The notes beneath the pieces were generated by a model. That model did not search any database and was not told where the DNA came from. It saw nothing but the letters and a program-made list of their open reading frames with translations. From positions 248,001-312,000 of the forward strand of contig JAHRBI010000002.1 in assembly GCA_019084025.1 (NCBI GenBank): 64,000 bases of DNA. The letters are read 5' to 3'. Below are positions 47,994-57,296 of the stretch, one piece after another. This DNA comes from Burkholderiaceae bacterium DAT-1 (GTDB taxonomy: Bacteria > Pseudomonadota > Gammaproteobacteria > Burkholderiales > Chitinimonadaceae). Both the position numbers and the translations under genes were made by a program. Position 1 is the first letter of the stretch; each line of letters opens with the position of its first letter.

Positions 47994-50246
47994 ATGTCGA
48001 AGATGTACGCCGCAGTCCGTTTTTTGCCACTTCCACGATTCGCCCTGTTGTCATGGGCTGTTGCCTCTGCGCTGAATGCAGTGGCTGCAGATGCGCCCGC
48101 AGAGGGACAGTCGGTGCCATCCGCCGATGTGAAGAAGCCATCGCTTAAGGTCGAGGATGCCGCCAGAGCGAAGGCCGCCGGCAAGGTGGATGCCATCGAG
48201 ATCAAAGGTGCGAGCAATGTAGACGAACGTCGTCAGTCCACCGCATCGAAAATCGTGGTGAATCACGATGAAGTAGTAAAGTATGGCGATAGCAATCTGG
48301 GTGATGTACTCAAGCGTCTTCCGGGAGTCACCCTTGGCGGCACACCGGGTCGTGGCGGTGAAATTCGCATGCGCGGGCTGGGCAGTGGCTACACCCAGAT
48401 CATGATCAATGGCGAACCGGCGCCCCCCGGGTTCTCGCTGGATTCGCTTTCGCCCGAGATGGTGGAACGCATCGAAATCATGCGTTCGCCCACTGCCGAG
48501 TTCAGCACCCAGGCCATTGCTGGCGGCATCAATATTGTCCTGAAAGAGAAAATCAAGCGTGCCCAGCATGAAATCAAGGCTGGCGTAGGCGAGGACAACG
48601 GCAAATACAATGGCGGTTTGAACCTGCAATTGTCCGATCAGGATGGCCCGTTTTCCTATGCGGTCAATTCAGGCTTCTATCGCTATAGCTATCGCTGGGA
48701 CGGGACAAGCGCCGTACAGGGGCTGGAACCGGCAGGCCGGGTGAACCGCGAGGCCGAATCGCACAGCTATGGCGATGGTGTCGGGTTCAATATTGCACCA
48801 CGCCTCAACTGGCGTCTGGGTAACGCCAATAATCTGACATGGCAATCATTTGTGAATCTGAGTCATTCGAAGAATGATTCCGACAGCCAGACACATGTGA
48901 TGTCTGGGCCACTGCCAGCCTATCTGGACAGCGAAAGTGCCAATACCGGTGGTTCGTCAATGGTGCGCAGCAATCTGAACTGGGTTCGCCGATTTGATGA
49001 TGGTGCCAAGATTGATGCCAAATTTGGTGTGAACTACAACCGAAATTACGCCAAAACCGAGCTGGAAACCGATGGACGCGGTAGTCATCCTGCGCTGGAT
49101 CGTCTGACTCGCAGCACGGCTGAAGATTATGGCTTTACCGCAGGTGGCAAGTATTCCACCCCTTGGCGTGAAGCCCATGCTCTGGCGATTGGTTGGGATG
49201 GTGCATGGAGTCGTCGTGTGCAGGATGCAACGACTGTCGACAATGGTGTACTGCAAAACGCCAATTTGGGAACCGGTTTCACCGCAGATGTCTCTCGTTT
49301 GGCGCTGTTTGCCCAGGATGAGTGGGAGATCAGCAAGAAGTGGTCAATCTATGGCGGGCTGCGCTGGGAAACACTGAATACCAAGAGTGGCAGCAATGCT
49401 CAGGCCAATGTCGATAATCGCGCAAATGTTTTAAGCCCCTTGCTTCAGTCAATGTGGCGTCTGGGGGAGGGCGAAAGCCGTGATCAGGTGCGTGTGGGCA
49501 TTTCGCGAACCTACCGCGCTCCGCAAACCTCATCGTTGATGGCGCGTCCGCAGCTGGCGCTGGAAAACACACCGCTGACGCCCGATTCAGCTGGTAACCC
49601 GCAATTGCAACCCGAGCTTGCCTGGGGTCTGGATGTAGCCTACGAGCATTACCTGAGTCAGGGTGGCATGATGTCGGTGAGCGTGTTTGCCCGCAATGTG
49701 GATGATCTGATGCGCAATCTCACTTCCAAGGTAGATGGCCGCTGGGTGAATCGTCCGGAAAATGTAGGTAAGGCCCAGGTACGTGGCATTGAACTGGAAC
49801 TGAAGTCTCGACTGGCCGAGTTTATGGATGATGCACCGGCTGTCGATCTGCGCGTGAGCGCGTCGCGTTACTGGTCGCATGTCGACTATATCCCGGGGCC
49901 GGATAATCGTCTGGATTCCCAGACGCCGTATAGTGCAAATATCGGCTTTGACTGGAAGCTGGCGACCGTGCCGGTGACATGGGGCGCAAGCCTGTCGCTG
50001 CAAGGGGCGGGGCCAATACAAGTGTCAAGCCAGCAGCGTAGTGAGTCATCGGTCAAACGCACGCTGGATGTGTATGGACTGTACAAGGTCTCCGCGCAGG
50101 CGCAGGTGAGGCTGGCACTGAGCAATGTGCTGCATCAGCAATACAATAGCCAGTCCCATTATTTGGGCAATGGGTATGATGAATTCCTGTCGTCGAAAAA
50201 TGCCACTACAGCAGGTGCACGGGTCACGTTTGAGTATAAATTCTGA
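47994..50246 (+). CDS. TonB-dependent receptor (copy 1)
   Basis: A 750-residue outer-membrane receptor. Signal peptide (RFALLSWAVASALNAVAA), an N-terminal region with a possible TonB box (VDAIEIKG), the plug domain with LKRLPGVTLGGTPGRGGEIR and VERIEIMRSPTAEFSTQAI, then a 22-strand-type barrel ending in aromatic F (VTFEYKF). It imports a scarce nutrient, probably a siderophore-like compound; the ligand cannot be told. ATG 47994 (MSKMYAAV) was chosen over a TTG at 47985. A paralog lies 402 bp downstream on the same strand. Confidence 0.9.
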   Translation: MSKMYAAVRFLPLPRFALLSWAVASALNAVAADAPAEGQSVPSADVKKPSLKVEDAARAKAAGKVDAIEIKGASNVDERRQSTASKIVVNHDEVVKYGDSNLGDVLKRLPGVTLGGTPGRGGEIRMRGLGSGYTQIMINGEPAPPGFSLDSLSPEMVERIEIMRSPTAEFSTQAIAGGINIVLKEKIKRAQHEIKAGVGEDNGKYNGGLNLQLSDQDGPFSYAVNSGFYRYSYRWDGTSAVQGLEPAGRVNREAESHSYGDGVGFNIAPRLNWRLGNANNLTWQSFVNLSHSKNDSDSQTHVMSGPLPAYLDSESANTGGSSMVRSNLNWVRRFDDGAKIDAKFGVNYNRNYAKTELETDGRGSHPALDRLTRSTAEDYGFTAGGKYSTPWREAHALAIGWDGAWSRRVQDATTVDNGVLQNANLGTGFTADVSRLALFAQDEWEISKKWSIYGGLRWETLNTKSGSNAQANVDNRANVLSPLLQSMWRLGEGESRDQVRVGISRTYRAPQTSSLMARPQLALENTPLTPDSAGNPQLQPELAWGLDVAYEHYLSQGGMMSVSVFARNVDDLMRNLTSKVDGRWVNRPENVGKAQVRGIELELKSRLAEFMDDAPAVDLRVSASRYWSHVDYIPGPDNRLDSQTPYSANIGFDWKLATVPVTWGASLSLQGAGPIQVSSQQRSESSVKRTLDVYGLYKVSAQAQVRLALSNVLHQQYNSQSHYLGNGYDEFLSSKNATTAGARVTFEYKF

Positions 50247-50351
50247 GGAAAACCAAGGCGCTTAGACGCCTGTTCCACTCGTTTCGTCACTTGTCCTTCA
50301 AGGTCGCATTTCGTCGCAAAGTGTTTCGTATTAGTAAATCAGTGTGACATG

Positions 50352-50530
50352 ATGTTCCCCGTCAGCAAGCGAACAGCCTGCTGACGAAATGAGCGAGGAG
50401 GATGTCGGAATGCGTTGCCCATAGAGGCAAGACCGTTCCGGCATATAACAGTGCCGACGAGTATCAGGGGATTCCCGGCGAGCTTGAGCGGATAAAGCAG
50501 GGTGGCAATTGCCACCCTGCTTTTTTTCAT
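50352..50530 (+). ncRNA. Candidate structured RNA between the two receptor genes
   Basis: A gene-less 402-bp gap (50247-50648) holds several nested hairpins on the + strand. CGTCAGCA/TGCTGACG pairs at 50360-50386. CGGAA/TTCCG (50406-50440) encloses TTGCC/GGCAA (50415-50430). An alternative GTCGG/CCGAC and CGGCA/TGCCG pairing at 50404-50458 is mutually exclusive with it. The series ends in a perfect terminator palindrome. Several GGA motifs lie in presumed loops, as in CsrA/RsmA-binding RNAs. It could be an sRNA or a leader of copy 2. I do not recognise an Rfam family. Ends are approximate. Confidence 0.45.
50494..50527 (+). terminator. Strong Rho-independent terminator
   Basis: A 30-bp perfect palindrome with arms AAAGCAGGGTGGCAA and its complement (50494-50523), running into seven T. 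It closes the possible RNA at 50352-50530 and insulates or attenuates the second receptor gene, whose ATG is 122 bp downstream. Confidence 0.9.
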
Positions 50531-50648
50531 GCGGTCTTCAGACATGAGGCGAGACGTAGGCTGTAAAGGTTGTTTACAAGTCACGACATACTCGTGTTTC
50601 GATAACATGAAATACTGGCGCGTATCCTGCCCTCAACCCTGATACATC

Positions 50649-52886
50649 ATGCGTCTGTCCGCCGTTCCCTGCTATTCAATCGCCCTATTGCTCGCGGCGC
50701 TGGCGTCTGCGTCCGCAGAAGACTCGCCGACTCAAAGCGACGAGGTAGGTGCCTCGTCTGATCGCCCGAAGCAGGCCGCAGATAGAGAGAGTGCTTCCAG
50801 ACGAGTCGATGCCATCCGGATTGATGGCAGCCGCAATCGCGATACTGATGAGCGCCGCAGTGCGACCGCTTCCAAACTGGTGTTTAGCCGCGAGGAGCTG
50901 GATCGTTACGGCGATAACAGTGTAGGCGAGATGCTCAAGCGTCTGCCCGGCGTAACAGTATCCGGCCGCCCCGGTCGCGGTGGCGATATTCGCATGCGCG
51001 GGATGGGCAATGGCTATACCCATATCATGATCAATGGCGAACCGGCGCCGCGTGGCTTTTCAATGGATTCGCTGTCCCCCGATCAGATCGAACGGATCGA
51101 GGTATATCGCGCACCCGTAGCCGAACACAGCACCCGTGCGATTGCTGGCAGCATCAACATCATTCTGCGAGAAGATTTTCGTAAGTCGGACAGTTCGATC
51201 AAGCTTTCGGCTACCGCAGAACTGGGTCATATGTCGTCGAATGCCGTCATTCAGAAGGATGATCACCACGGCGCATTCAGCTATAGCCTGTCGGCCACCA
51301 TCATGCGGAACAATCAGGCCAATGACACCTTGGTCACAACACAGGGTGTCGACCGACTGACGGGTGAACCGTTTGCCTATCAACAGCACGATGAACCGCG
51401 CGGACGCAGCGAAGGCATTCATTTCACCCCGCGACTGACCTGGAAGCTGGAGGGGGGAGATACCCTGAACATTCAGCCTTTCTTCATGAGTAATCATGTC
51501 GATCATATCGGGCAGGGCGATGAAACCGGACTATACGGCCCTGTGCAGCCAAATGCCTTTGCGCGTGCCGAATCGCAAACGGTTAGCCGGACGACGATGG
51601 CGCGTACCTTTACGACATGGCAACACAAAATGGCAGACGATGCCAAGTTGCAGGTACGTCTGAGTGTAGGGCTGAGCGACATGGGCAGTGACAGCTTCCG
51701 CAGTCAGTTCGATCTGCACGGTACGCCCTTGCGAACGCAAAGCGATCATAGCGATACGCGGGAAACCAGCCTGAGTACGGGTGGAAAATATACGCAGCCA
51801 CTGGGTGAATCGCATCAGCTGGCTGCGGGCTGGGATCTGGAGTTTGCCCGGCGTGAGCAAACACGCCATCAAGTGGTGGATGGCCAGACACTGTTTCCTG
51901 ATTCTGGCGACAATCTTGACGCACGCACCAGCCGTGTGGCCCTGTTTGCGCAGGATGAATGGAATATCAATCCGCAGTGGTCGGCCTACGCCGGATTGCG
52001 CTGGGAAGGTATCCAGACTGAAAGTGATCGTAACGGCACACAGGTCAGCAATCAGAGCAGTGTGTGGAGTCCCCTGTTGCATGCGGTATGGCGTATCCCG
52101 GGACATCCCAAGGATCAGGTGCGTGCCAGCCTGACCCGCAGCTATCGATCACCGGCGCTGGCAGACTTGATCGCCAGGCCATCGTATAGCCTCAATAATT
52201 CGCCCACCTCGCCTGACTCAATGGGTAATCCCGATCTCAAGCCAGAGTTAGCGACAGGTGTCGATGTTGCCTTCGAGCACTATTTCGATACCGGCGGATT
52301 GCTGAGCATCAGCGTGTTTAATCGCACCATCCAGAACTTGATGCGCAGTGTGCGCAGCCTGCAGCAGGACATTCCGGGCGATCCCGCATGGCGCTGGGTG
52401 AACCAGAAGCAGAATGTCGGCACGGCGGTGACGCGCGGCATCGAGCTAGAGGCTAAATTCCGTCTCGAAGAGATACTGGAGACGGCGATCCCGCTGGATG
52501 TGCGCAGCAATGTGAGCCTGTTTCAGTCGAGCGTGGAAGGGGTAAGCGGGCCGTACAACCGGATCGACCAGCAACCATCCGCCACGGCGAATCTCGGACT
52601 GGATTACCGCTTGCGCAGCCTGCCCATTACGCTGGGCGGCAATTACAACTGGACACCCGACTTTAGTGTGAATCAGACCGATCAACAGGTTTATACCCAG
52701 AGTGCCAAGCGGGTATTCGATCTGTATGCACTGTGGCGCATGAGTCCATCGGTACAGTTGCATGTCTCCGGTGCCAATTTGCTAGGGCAGGACTATCTGA
52801 CTAGCAATCAGGTTGCGCAACAGACAGCGAAGACACGTGCGCGGTCTTATGCGTCCTGGACGGCACGGCTGGAGATCAAGTTCTGA
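50649..52886 (+). CDS. TonB-dependent receptor (copy 2)
   Basis: A 745-residue paralog of the preceding receptor. Signal peptide MRLSAVPCYSIALLLAALASASA, possible TonB box VDAIRIDG, plug blocks LKRLPGVTVSGRPGRGGDIR and IERIEVYRAPVAEHSTRAI, and a barrel ending in LEIKF. The plug is much more conserved between the two copies than the barrel loops, which suggests different but related ligands. Convergent with the DMT transporter gene, 18 bp away. Confidence 0.9.
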   Translation: MRLSAVPCYSIALLLAALASASAEDSPTQSDEVGASSDRPKQAADRESASRRVDAIRIDGSRNRDTDERRSATASKLVFSREELDRYGDNSVGEMLKRLPGVTVSGRPGRGGDIRMRGMGNGYTHIMINGEPAPRGFSMDSLSPDQIERIEVYRAPVAEHSTRAIAGSINIILREDFRKSDSSIKLSATAELGHMSSNAVIQKDDHHGAFSYSLSATIMRNNQANDTLVTTQGVDRLTGEPFAYQQHDEPRGRSEGIHFTPRLTWKLEGGDTLNIQPFFMSNHVDHIGQGDETGLYGPVQPNAFARAESQTVSRTTMARTFTTWQHKMADDAKLQVRLSVGLSDMGSDSFRSQFDLHGTPLRTQSDHSDTRETSLSTGGKYTQPLGESHQLAAGWDLEFARREQTRHQVVDGQTLFPDSGDNLDARTSRVALFAQDEWNINPQWSAYAGLRWEGIQTESDRNGTQVSNQSSVWSPLLHAVWRIPGHPKDQVRASLTRSYRSPALADLIARPSYSLNNSPTSPDSMGNPDLKPELATGVDVAFEHYFDTGGLLSISVFNRTIQNLMRSVRSLQQDIPGDPAWRWVNQKQNVGTAVTRGIELEAKFRLEEILETAIPLDVRSNVSLFQSSVEGVSGPYNRIDQQPSATANLGLDYRLRSLPITLGGNYNWTPDFSVNQTDQQVYTQSAKRVFDLYALWRMSPSVQLHVSGANLLGQDYLTSNQVAQQTAKTRARSYASWTARLEIKF

Positions 52887-52904
52887 TCGCTTGGGCAATC
52901 CATG

Positions 52905-53765
52905 TTAACTGCCCCGGCGCGCCGCCAGCCCCATCAGCGCCACGCCGGCTAGCGTGATGCCCGCCCCGCCGATGAGCTGTGGGGTGAGCACTTCCTGAGC
53001 AAGCAGATTGCCAAGTAGGAGTGCAACGACCGGATTGACATAGCAGCAACTGGTCGCCAGTGCCGGTCGAGCATGTTTCAGCAGCCAGACATAGGCGCTA
53101 TACGCGACCATGGAGCCACAGATGGTTAGCCAGGCCAGCGCGCCGATGGCGGCAGTCGTCACGGTGCCAATCTGTTCGCCCTGTATCCCGCTGATGATCA
53201 GCGCACTCAAGCCGCCGGCCAGCATTTGTACGGTCGAGCTGGCTACGCCCGAGGGCATATCCAGCCTAGGCATCAAGGCACCTGCAAGCGCCCATGATAG
53301 GCAGGCGATAAATATCAGCATCGTGGCAAAGGGTTCGGCCTGCAGGCTCTGGTCGTAATTGATCAGAATCAGGCCGCCAAGTCCCACAATCAGCCCCATC
53401 CATTCGAGCCTTTTGGCGCGCACCTGGAAAAACAGATTCACGATGACGGTTAGAATCGGCGTCGCGGCCACAATCAGCGCGGCCGCTCCCGATGCCACTT
53501 TCTTTTCCGCGACGCACACCAGCGCATTGCCCACGGTCAGCATCAACAGGCCGATGAAGGCTGCATTGACTGTTTGCTTCCAGTTTGGAAACGGGATGTT
53601 GCGCATGCGCATGAATAGCAGCATGAGGACACCCGCAATCACGTGACGGATGCCAGACAGCATAAACGGCGGAAAGCTTTCCAGTGCAAAACGAATGCCT
53701 AGATAAGTCGAGCCCCAAATCAGCCATGTGGCAGCGAGGCAAAGCGGGAGCAGGATTTGATTCAT
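52905..53765 (-). CDS. EamA/DMT-superfamily transporter (YedA-like)
   Basis: A 286-residue protein with ten predicted transmembrane helices in two EamA repeats (LAATWLIWGSTYLGIRFAL begins repeat 1; LTICGSMVAYSAYVWLL lies in repeat 2). Such proteins export amino acids or metabolites. ATG 53765 (MNQILLPL) was chosen because upstream codons are polar and precede a helix start. Divergent from pilS. Confidence 0.87.
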   Translation of the reverse strand: MNQILLPLCLAATWLIWGSTYLGIRFALESFPPFMLSGIRHVIAGVLMLLFMRMRNIPFPNWKQTVNAAFIGLLMLTVGNALVCVAEKKVASGAAALIVAATPILTVIVNLFFQVRAKRLEWMGLIVGLGGLILINYDQSLQAEPFATMLIFIACLSWALAGALMPRLDMPSGVASSTVQMLAGGLSALIISGIQGEQIGTVTTAAIGALAWLTICGSMVAYSAYVWLLKHARPALATSCCYVNPVVALLLGNLLAQEVLTPQLIGGAGITLAGVALMGLAARRGS

Positions 53766-53836
53766 GGTGTGAGCATAACATGGTGGCAAACTGTTAAAGT
53801 TGCTGCTTTACCTGATTCGGGCTTATTTGATCGCGC

Positions 53837-55417
53837 ATGAATTTTCTGGAAACTCGCGAGCAATCTCGCAGTGCCGCTGCCGATTCATTCTGGCGTTCGG
53901 CCGCATTATTAAACGTATTCCGGATTTTGCTGGGGCTCGGATTACTGTTTACTTCCTTGTTTGTCAGTAAGGAAGTGCTGCGCAATCTGCATCTGGAACG
54001 GACGTTTACCAGCATCTGCATCCTTTACCTTGTGTTTTCTGTCATGGCGGCCGCTACTTTAAGGCGACGCATGGTGCAGTTCCAGCTGTTGCTGACCGTC
54101 CAGATGAGCGTAGATACGCTGTTTGTCGTCATGCTGATGCATCTGGCAGGTGGCATCCATACCGGGATCGGCCTGCTGTTACCGCCCTTGCTGGCAGCTG
54201 CAGCCATCATTAGTCGAGGGCGAACGGCTGTTTTCAATGCATCCGTGGCGGCCATTGCCTTACTGCTTGAGCAGGGCTACCGGGTGATATTTCAAGATGC
54301 GCCAAGCAGCGATTTCTTTCAGGTGGGGATGCTGGCGCTGGCATGTATGGCTATGGCCACACTGGCTTATCGCCTTGCCCAGTATGCAACCGAGTCGCAG
54401 ATACTCGCCGAAAAGCGCGGACATGATCTCGCTAATCTGGCCGAAATTAACCAATTTGTGATTCAGGATGTGTCGGATGGTGTGTTGGTGGTGGATAGCG
54501 AACATGTCATTCGCCAGTTTAATCAGCAGGCTGAACGCTTACTCGGCCCCGGCATGCTGGCAAATGGCATTCCACTCAGACGCGTTGCACCCACCGTCAT
54601 TGAGGCACTTGAAGGATGGCAGCGTGGTGATTCCACCCTGGCCATCACGCCCGTGCCTTCCACTCGACAAACCGTTCGACCGCGTTTTGTGCCGGTGGGG
54701 CAAGGCGCCGGACTGATCGTATTTCTGGAAGATATCGGCAAAATTCACCGCGAAGCGGAGCAGATCAAATTAGCGGCCATGGGGCGCCTGACGGCCAATA
54801 TCGCGCATGAAATCCGCAATCCGCTCAGCGCGATTAGTCACGCGGCGCAGTTGCTGGGCGAAGATGATGCCGACGCCGCTACGCGCAGACTGACGCGCAT
54901 CATTCAGGAAAACGTGGCACGACTGGATGGGCTGGTGCGTTCTGTACTCGATCTCAGTCGCCGCGATCGCCGTACGCCAGTGCGTGTGATTCTGCATGAC
55001 TGGCTGGAACGCTTTCTGGCTGAGTTTCGCGAATTTGAACATATCGACGTGTCGATTGCGCTTGAATGTCCCGTGCTGGCACAAATGTCTTTTGATCCTC
55101 AGCAATTGCAGCAGGTGATGTGGAATCTCTGTCGCAATGCCTGGCGTTATTCGCATCGCCTTGAGGGTAGCGTGCGCATCGTGGTGACGTCGTCCGAATC
55201 GGGTTGGATGCTGGATGTGATCGACGATGGCGCCGGTGTGCCATCCGACCTGATTCCGCAATTGTTCGAGCCGTTTTTCACCACCGATGCCAAGGGTACC
55301 GGACTGGGGCTGTATATTGCGCGGGAGCTGTGTGCGGCAAACGAAGCTACATTGGAATATGTGCCGCAAAGTAGTGGCGCCTGTTTCCGAATTCATTTTG
55401 GTACTGACTATTCATGA
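53837..55417 (+). CDS. pilS: PilS-like sensor histidine kinase
   Basis: A 526-residue membrane kinase with about six N-terminal helices, a PAS domain (about residues 200-300; DVSDGVLVVDSEHVIRQFNQ), a HisKA domain with the phospho-histidine in IAHEIRNPLSAIS, and an HATPase domain (DDGAGVPSDL, KGTGLGLYIA). It phosphorylates PilR, controlling type IV pilin transcription; no pil structural genes are in the window. The stop overlaps pilR by 4 bp (ATGA). Confidence 0.9.
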   Translation: MNFLETREQSRSAAADSFWRSAALLNVFRILLGLGLLFTSLFVSKEVLRNLHLERTFTSICILYLVFSVMAAATLRRRMVQFQLLLTVQMSVDTLFVVMLMHLAGGIHTGIGLLLPPLLAAAAIISRGRTAVFNASVAAIALLLEQGYRVIFQDAPSSDFFQVGMLALACMAMATLAYRLAQYATESQILAEKRGHDLANLAEINQFVIQDVSDGVLVVDSEHVIRQFNQQAERLLGPGMLANGIPLRRVAPTVIEALEGWQRGDSTLAITPVPSTRQTVRPRFVPVGQGAGLIVFLEDIGKIHREAEQIKLAAMGRLTANIAHEIRNPLSAISHAAQLLGEDDADAATRRLTRIIQENVARLDGLVRSVLDLSRRDRRTPVRVILHDWLERFLAEFREFEHIDVSIALECPVLAQMSFDPQQLQQVMWNLCRNAWRYSHRLEGSVRIVVTSSESGWMLDVIDDGAGVPSDLIPQLFEPFFTTDAKGTGLGLYIARELCAANEATLEYVPQSSGACFRIHFGTDYS

Positions 55418-56769
55418 GTAAACGAATCCGAACCGTTCCGCGCGTCCTGATTGTGGACGATGAGCCCGATCTGCGCGAGCTGATGGAGCTGACCATCCTG
55501 AAAATGGGCTTGGATGTCGAGAGTGCGCTGGATGCCCCCTCGGCCATGATCCGTCTGGATGAGGGCGGCATTGATCTGTGTCTGACAGATATGAAGCTGG
55601 GTAACGGCAATGGGCTTGACGTGGTTCAGCATATCCAGCGCAGCGGGCTGGATGTGCCGGTTGCCGTCATTACTGCGTTTGGCAGTCTCGACAATGCGGT
55701 TGAAGTGCTGAAGGCCGGGGCGTTTGACTACCTCACCAAGCCGGTATCGCTCGATCAGTTGCGCACCCTGGTGCGCTCAGCCTTGCGAACCGATGCGGTA
55801 CCTGTCCATGTGCCCGAGGCTGGTGATCGTCCTTTCCTGGGTGAATCGAGCGCCATGCAGGCCGCACTGGACTTGATCGAGCGGCTGGCACGCAGCCAGG
55901 CACCCGTCTATGTGACGGGTGAGTCGGGCTCGGGCAAGGAACGGGCAGCCCGCTTGATCCACGAAAAATCCAACCGGACAGACAAGCCTTTTGTGCCGGT
56001 GAACTGCGGCGCGATTCCCGAAAATCTGATGGAAAGCGAATTCTTTGGCTACCGCAAAGGCGCGTTTACTGGCGCGGATGCGGATCGCGACGGCTTCTTT
56101 CAAGCGGCGGATGGTGGCACCCTGTTTCTCGATGAGGTGGCAGATTTGCCGCTGCCCATGCAGGTCAAGCTGCTGCGCGTGATTCAGGAAAAACGCGTGC
56201 GCCGCGTAGGGGATACCAAGGAAATTCCGGTGGATGTGCGCATCATCTGTGCCACGCACCAGAATCTGGGGCGCTGTGTGGAGGAAGGGCGCTTCCGTCA
56301 GGATTTATATTACCGTCTGAATGTGATCGAGCTGCACATGCCCGCCCTGCGCGAGCGCCGTGAAGATATCCAGCCGATTGCAGTGGCGTTGCTGGCGCGG
56401 TTGGCGGCACAGAATGGCATGGCTACACCGCAATTCAGCGAAGCTGCCCGACGGGCGCTTGATGCTTACGATTTTCCGGGCAATGTACGCGAACTGGAAA
56501 ATATTCTGGAGCGGGCGCTGGCACTCTGTGATGGCAAGAGCATCCAGCCGGATGATTTGCAGCTGCGCAATGTCGATGCAACAGAGCTGGGAATCGAGAG
56601 CGCTGCGGGTGGTCAGGTTCCGCTGCAGGAATACCTCGATGCTGTAGAAAAGGATGCAATTCTGCAGGCGCTGGAGCGTACTCGGTTTAATCGCACCCAG
56701 GCGGCCAAAGTGCTGGGTGTAACCTTCCGTTCATTGCGCTACCGGATGGAGCGGCTGGGGATCAATTAA
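55414..56769 (+). CDS. pilR: PilR-like sigma-54 response regulator
   Basis: A 451-residue NtrC-family activator. The receiver domain has D59 (LCLTDMKLG) as phospho-acceptor. The AAA+ domain has Walker A GESGSGKE, the sigma-54 contact loop GAFTGA and Walker B LFLDEVADLP. The C-terminal Fis-type HTH reads NRTQAAKVLGVTFRSLRY. Co-translated with pilS. Its stop overlaps the following convergent gene by 4 bp. Confidence 0.93.
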   Translation: MSKRIRTVPRVLIVDDEPDLRELMELTILKMGLDVESALDAPSAMIRLDEGGIDLCLTDMKLGNGNGLDVVQHIQRSGLDVPVAVITAFGSLDNAVEVLKAGAFDYLTKPVSLDQLRTLVRSALRTDAVPVHVPEAGDRPFLGESSAMQAALDLIERLARSQAPVYVTGESGSGKERAARLIHEKSNRTDKPFVPVNCGAIPENLMESEFFGYRKGAFTGADADRDGFFQAADGGTLFLDEVADLPLPMQVKLLRVIQEKRVRRVGDTKEIPVDVRIICATHQNLGRCVEEGRFRQDLYYRLNVIELHMPALRERREDIQPIAVALLARLAAQNGMATPQFSEAARRALDAYDFPGNVRELENILERALALCDGKSIQPDDLQLRNVDATELGIESAAGGQVPLQEYLDAVEKDAILQALERTRFNRTQAAKVLGVTFRSLRYRMERLGIN

Positions 56770-57233
56770 GGCCGATTTCCCAGCATCCACCGCGCACAAT
56801 ACCATTTGGTCTGCGGGGTGGGGCTGGCGACGGCCACCAGTACGCTGGCCTCGGGCGTAATCCAGCGTACGCCATCCACGCCTTTTACTTCCTTAAAGCG
56901 GATTTTCTGGTTTTTCTCGATGGTGTCTTTGACCTGCTTCAGTTCCTGCGAGAACAGAGCGCCAATCATATAGGCCTTGGCGTCCGGCCGGTTTACAAAT
57001 ACCTCGATTGACGGCACACCGCCTAATGTGGCGCCGCCACTTTGCCACCAGCGTGCCTGTCCCCAGTCACGCAACGGGGCATTCAGGTTCTGGTTCATAT
57101 AGCTGATCCAGTATTCGGTCGACCATTCCGAATGGCACAGCAATCCCTGCTCGACCACATCAACGAAATGGGACGATACGGCCTGCGCAGGTATCGCACA
57201 GAAAAATGGCAGCAGGAACAGCAGACGGCGCAT
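56766..57233 (-). CDS. Secreted protein of unknown function
   Basis: A 155-residue exported protein with signal peptide MRRLLFLLPFFCAIPAQA. The mature part is Trp-rich with two cysteines (LLCHSEWSTEYWIS and KWYCARWML), which may form a disulfide. I do not recognise the family. It is convergent with pilR and shares the strand of the deacetylase-family gene upstream (63-bp gap). Confidence 0.72.
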   Translation of the reverse strand: MRRLLFLLPFFCAIPAQAVSSHFVDVVEQGLLCHSEWSTEYWISYMNQNLNAPLRDWGQARWWQSGGATLGGVPSIEVFVNRPDAKAYMIGALFSQELKQVKDTIEKNQKIRFKEVKGVDGVRWITPEASVLVAVASPTPQTKWYCARWMLGNRP

Positions 57234-57296
57234 GATGATCTTGCATGAATGGCATGATTACAGGCTAGCGCAAGACCTTGGCGGAGCCAAATCGAC

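Noticed and set aside
50352-50439. Very short reading frames inside the possible RNA (4 to 12 codons) as leader peptides.
   Set aside because: One has a well-spaced AGGAGG but only four codons; none has a run of regulatory codons, and the pairing evidence is stronger.
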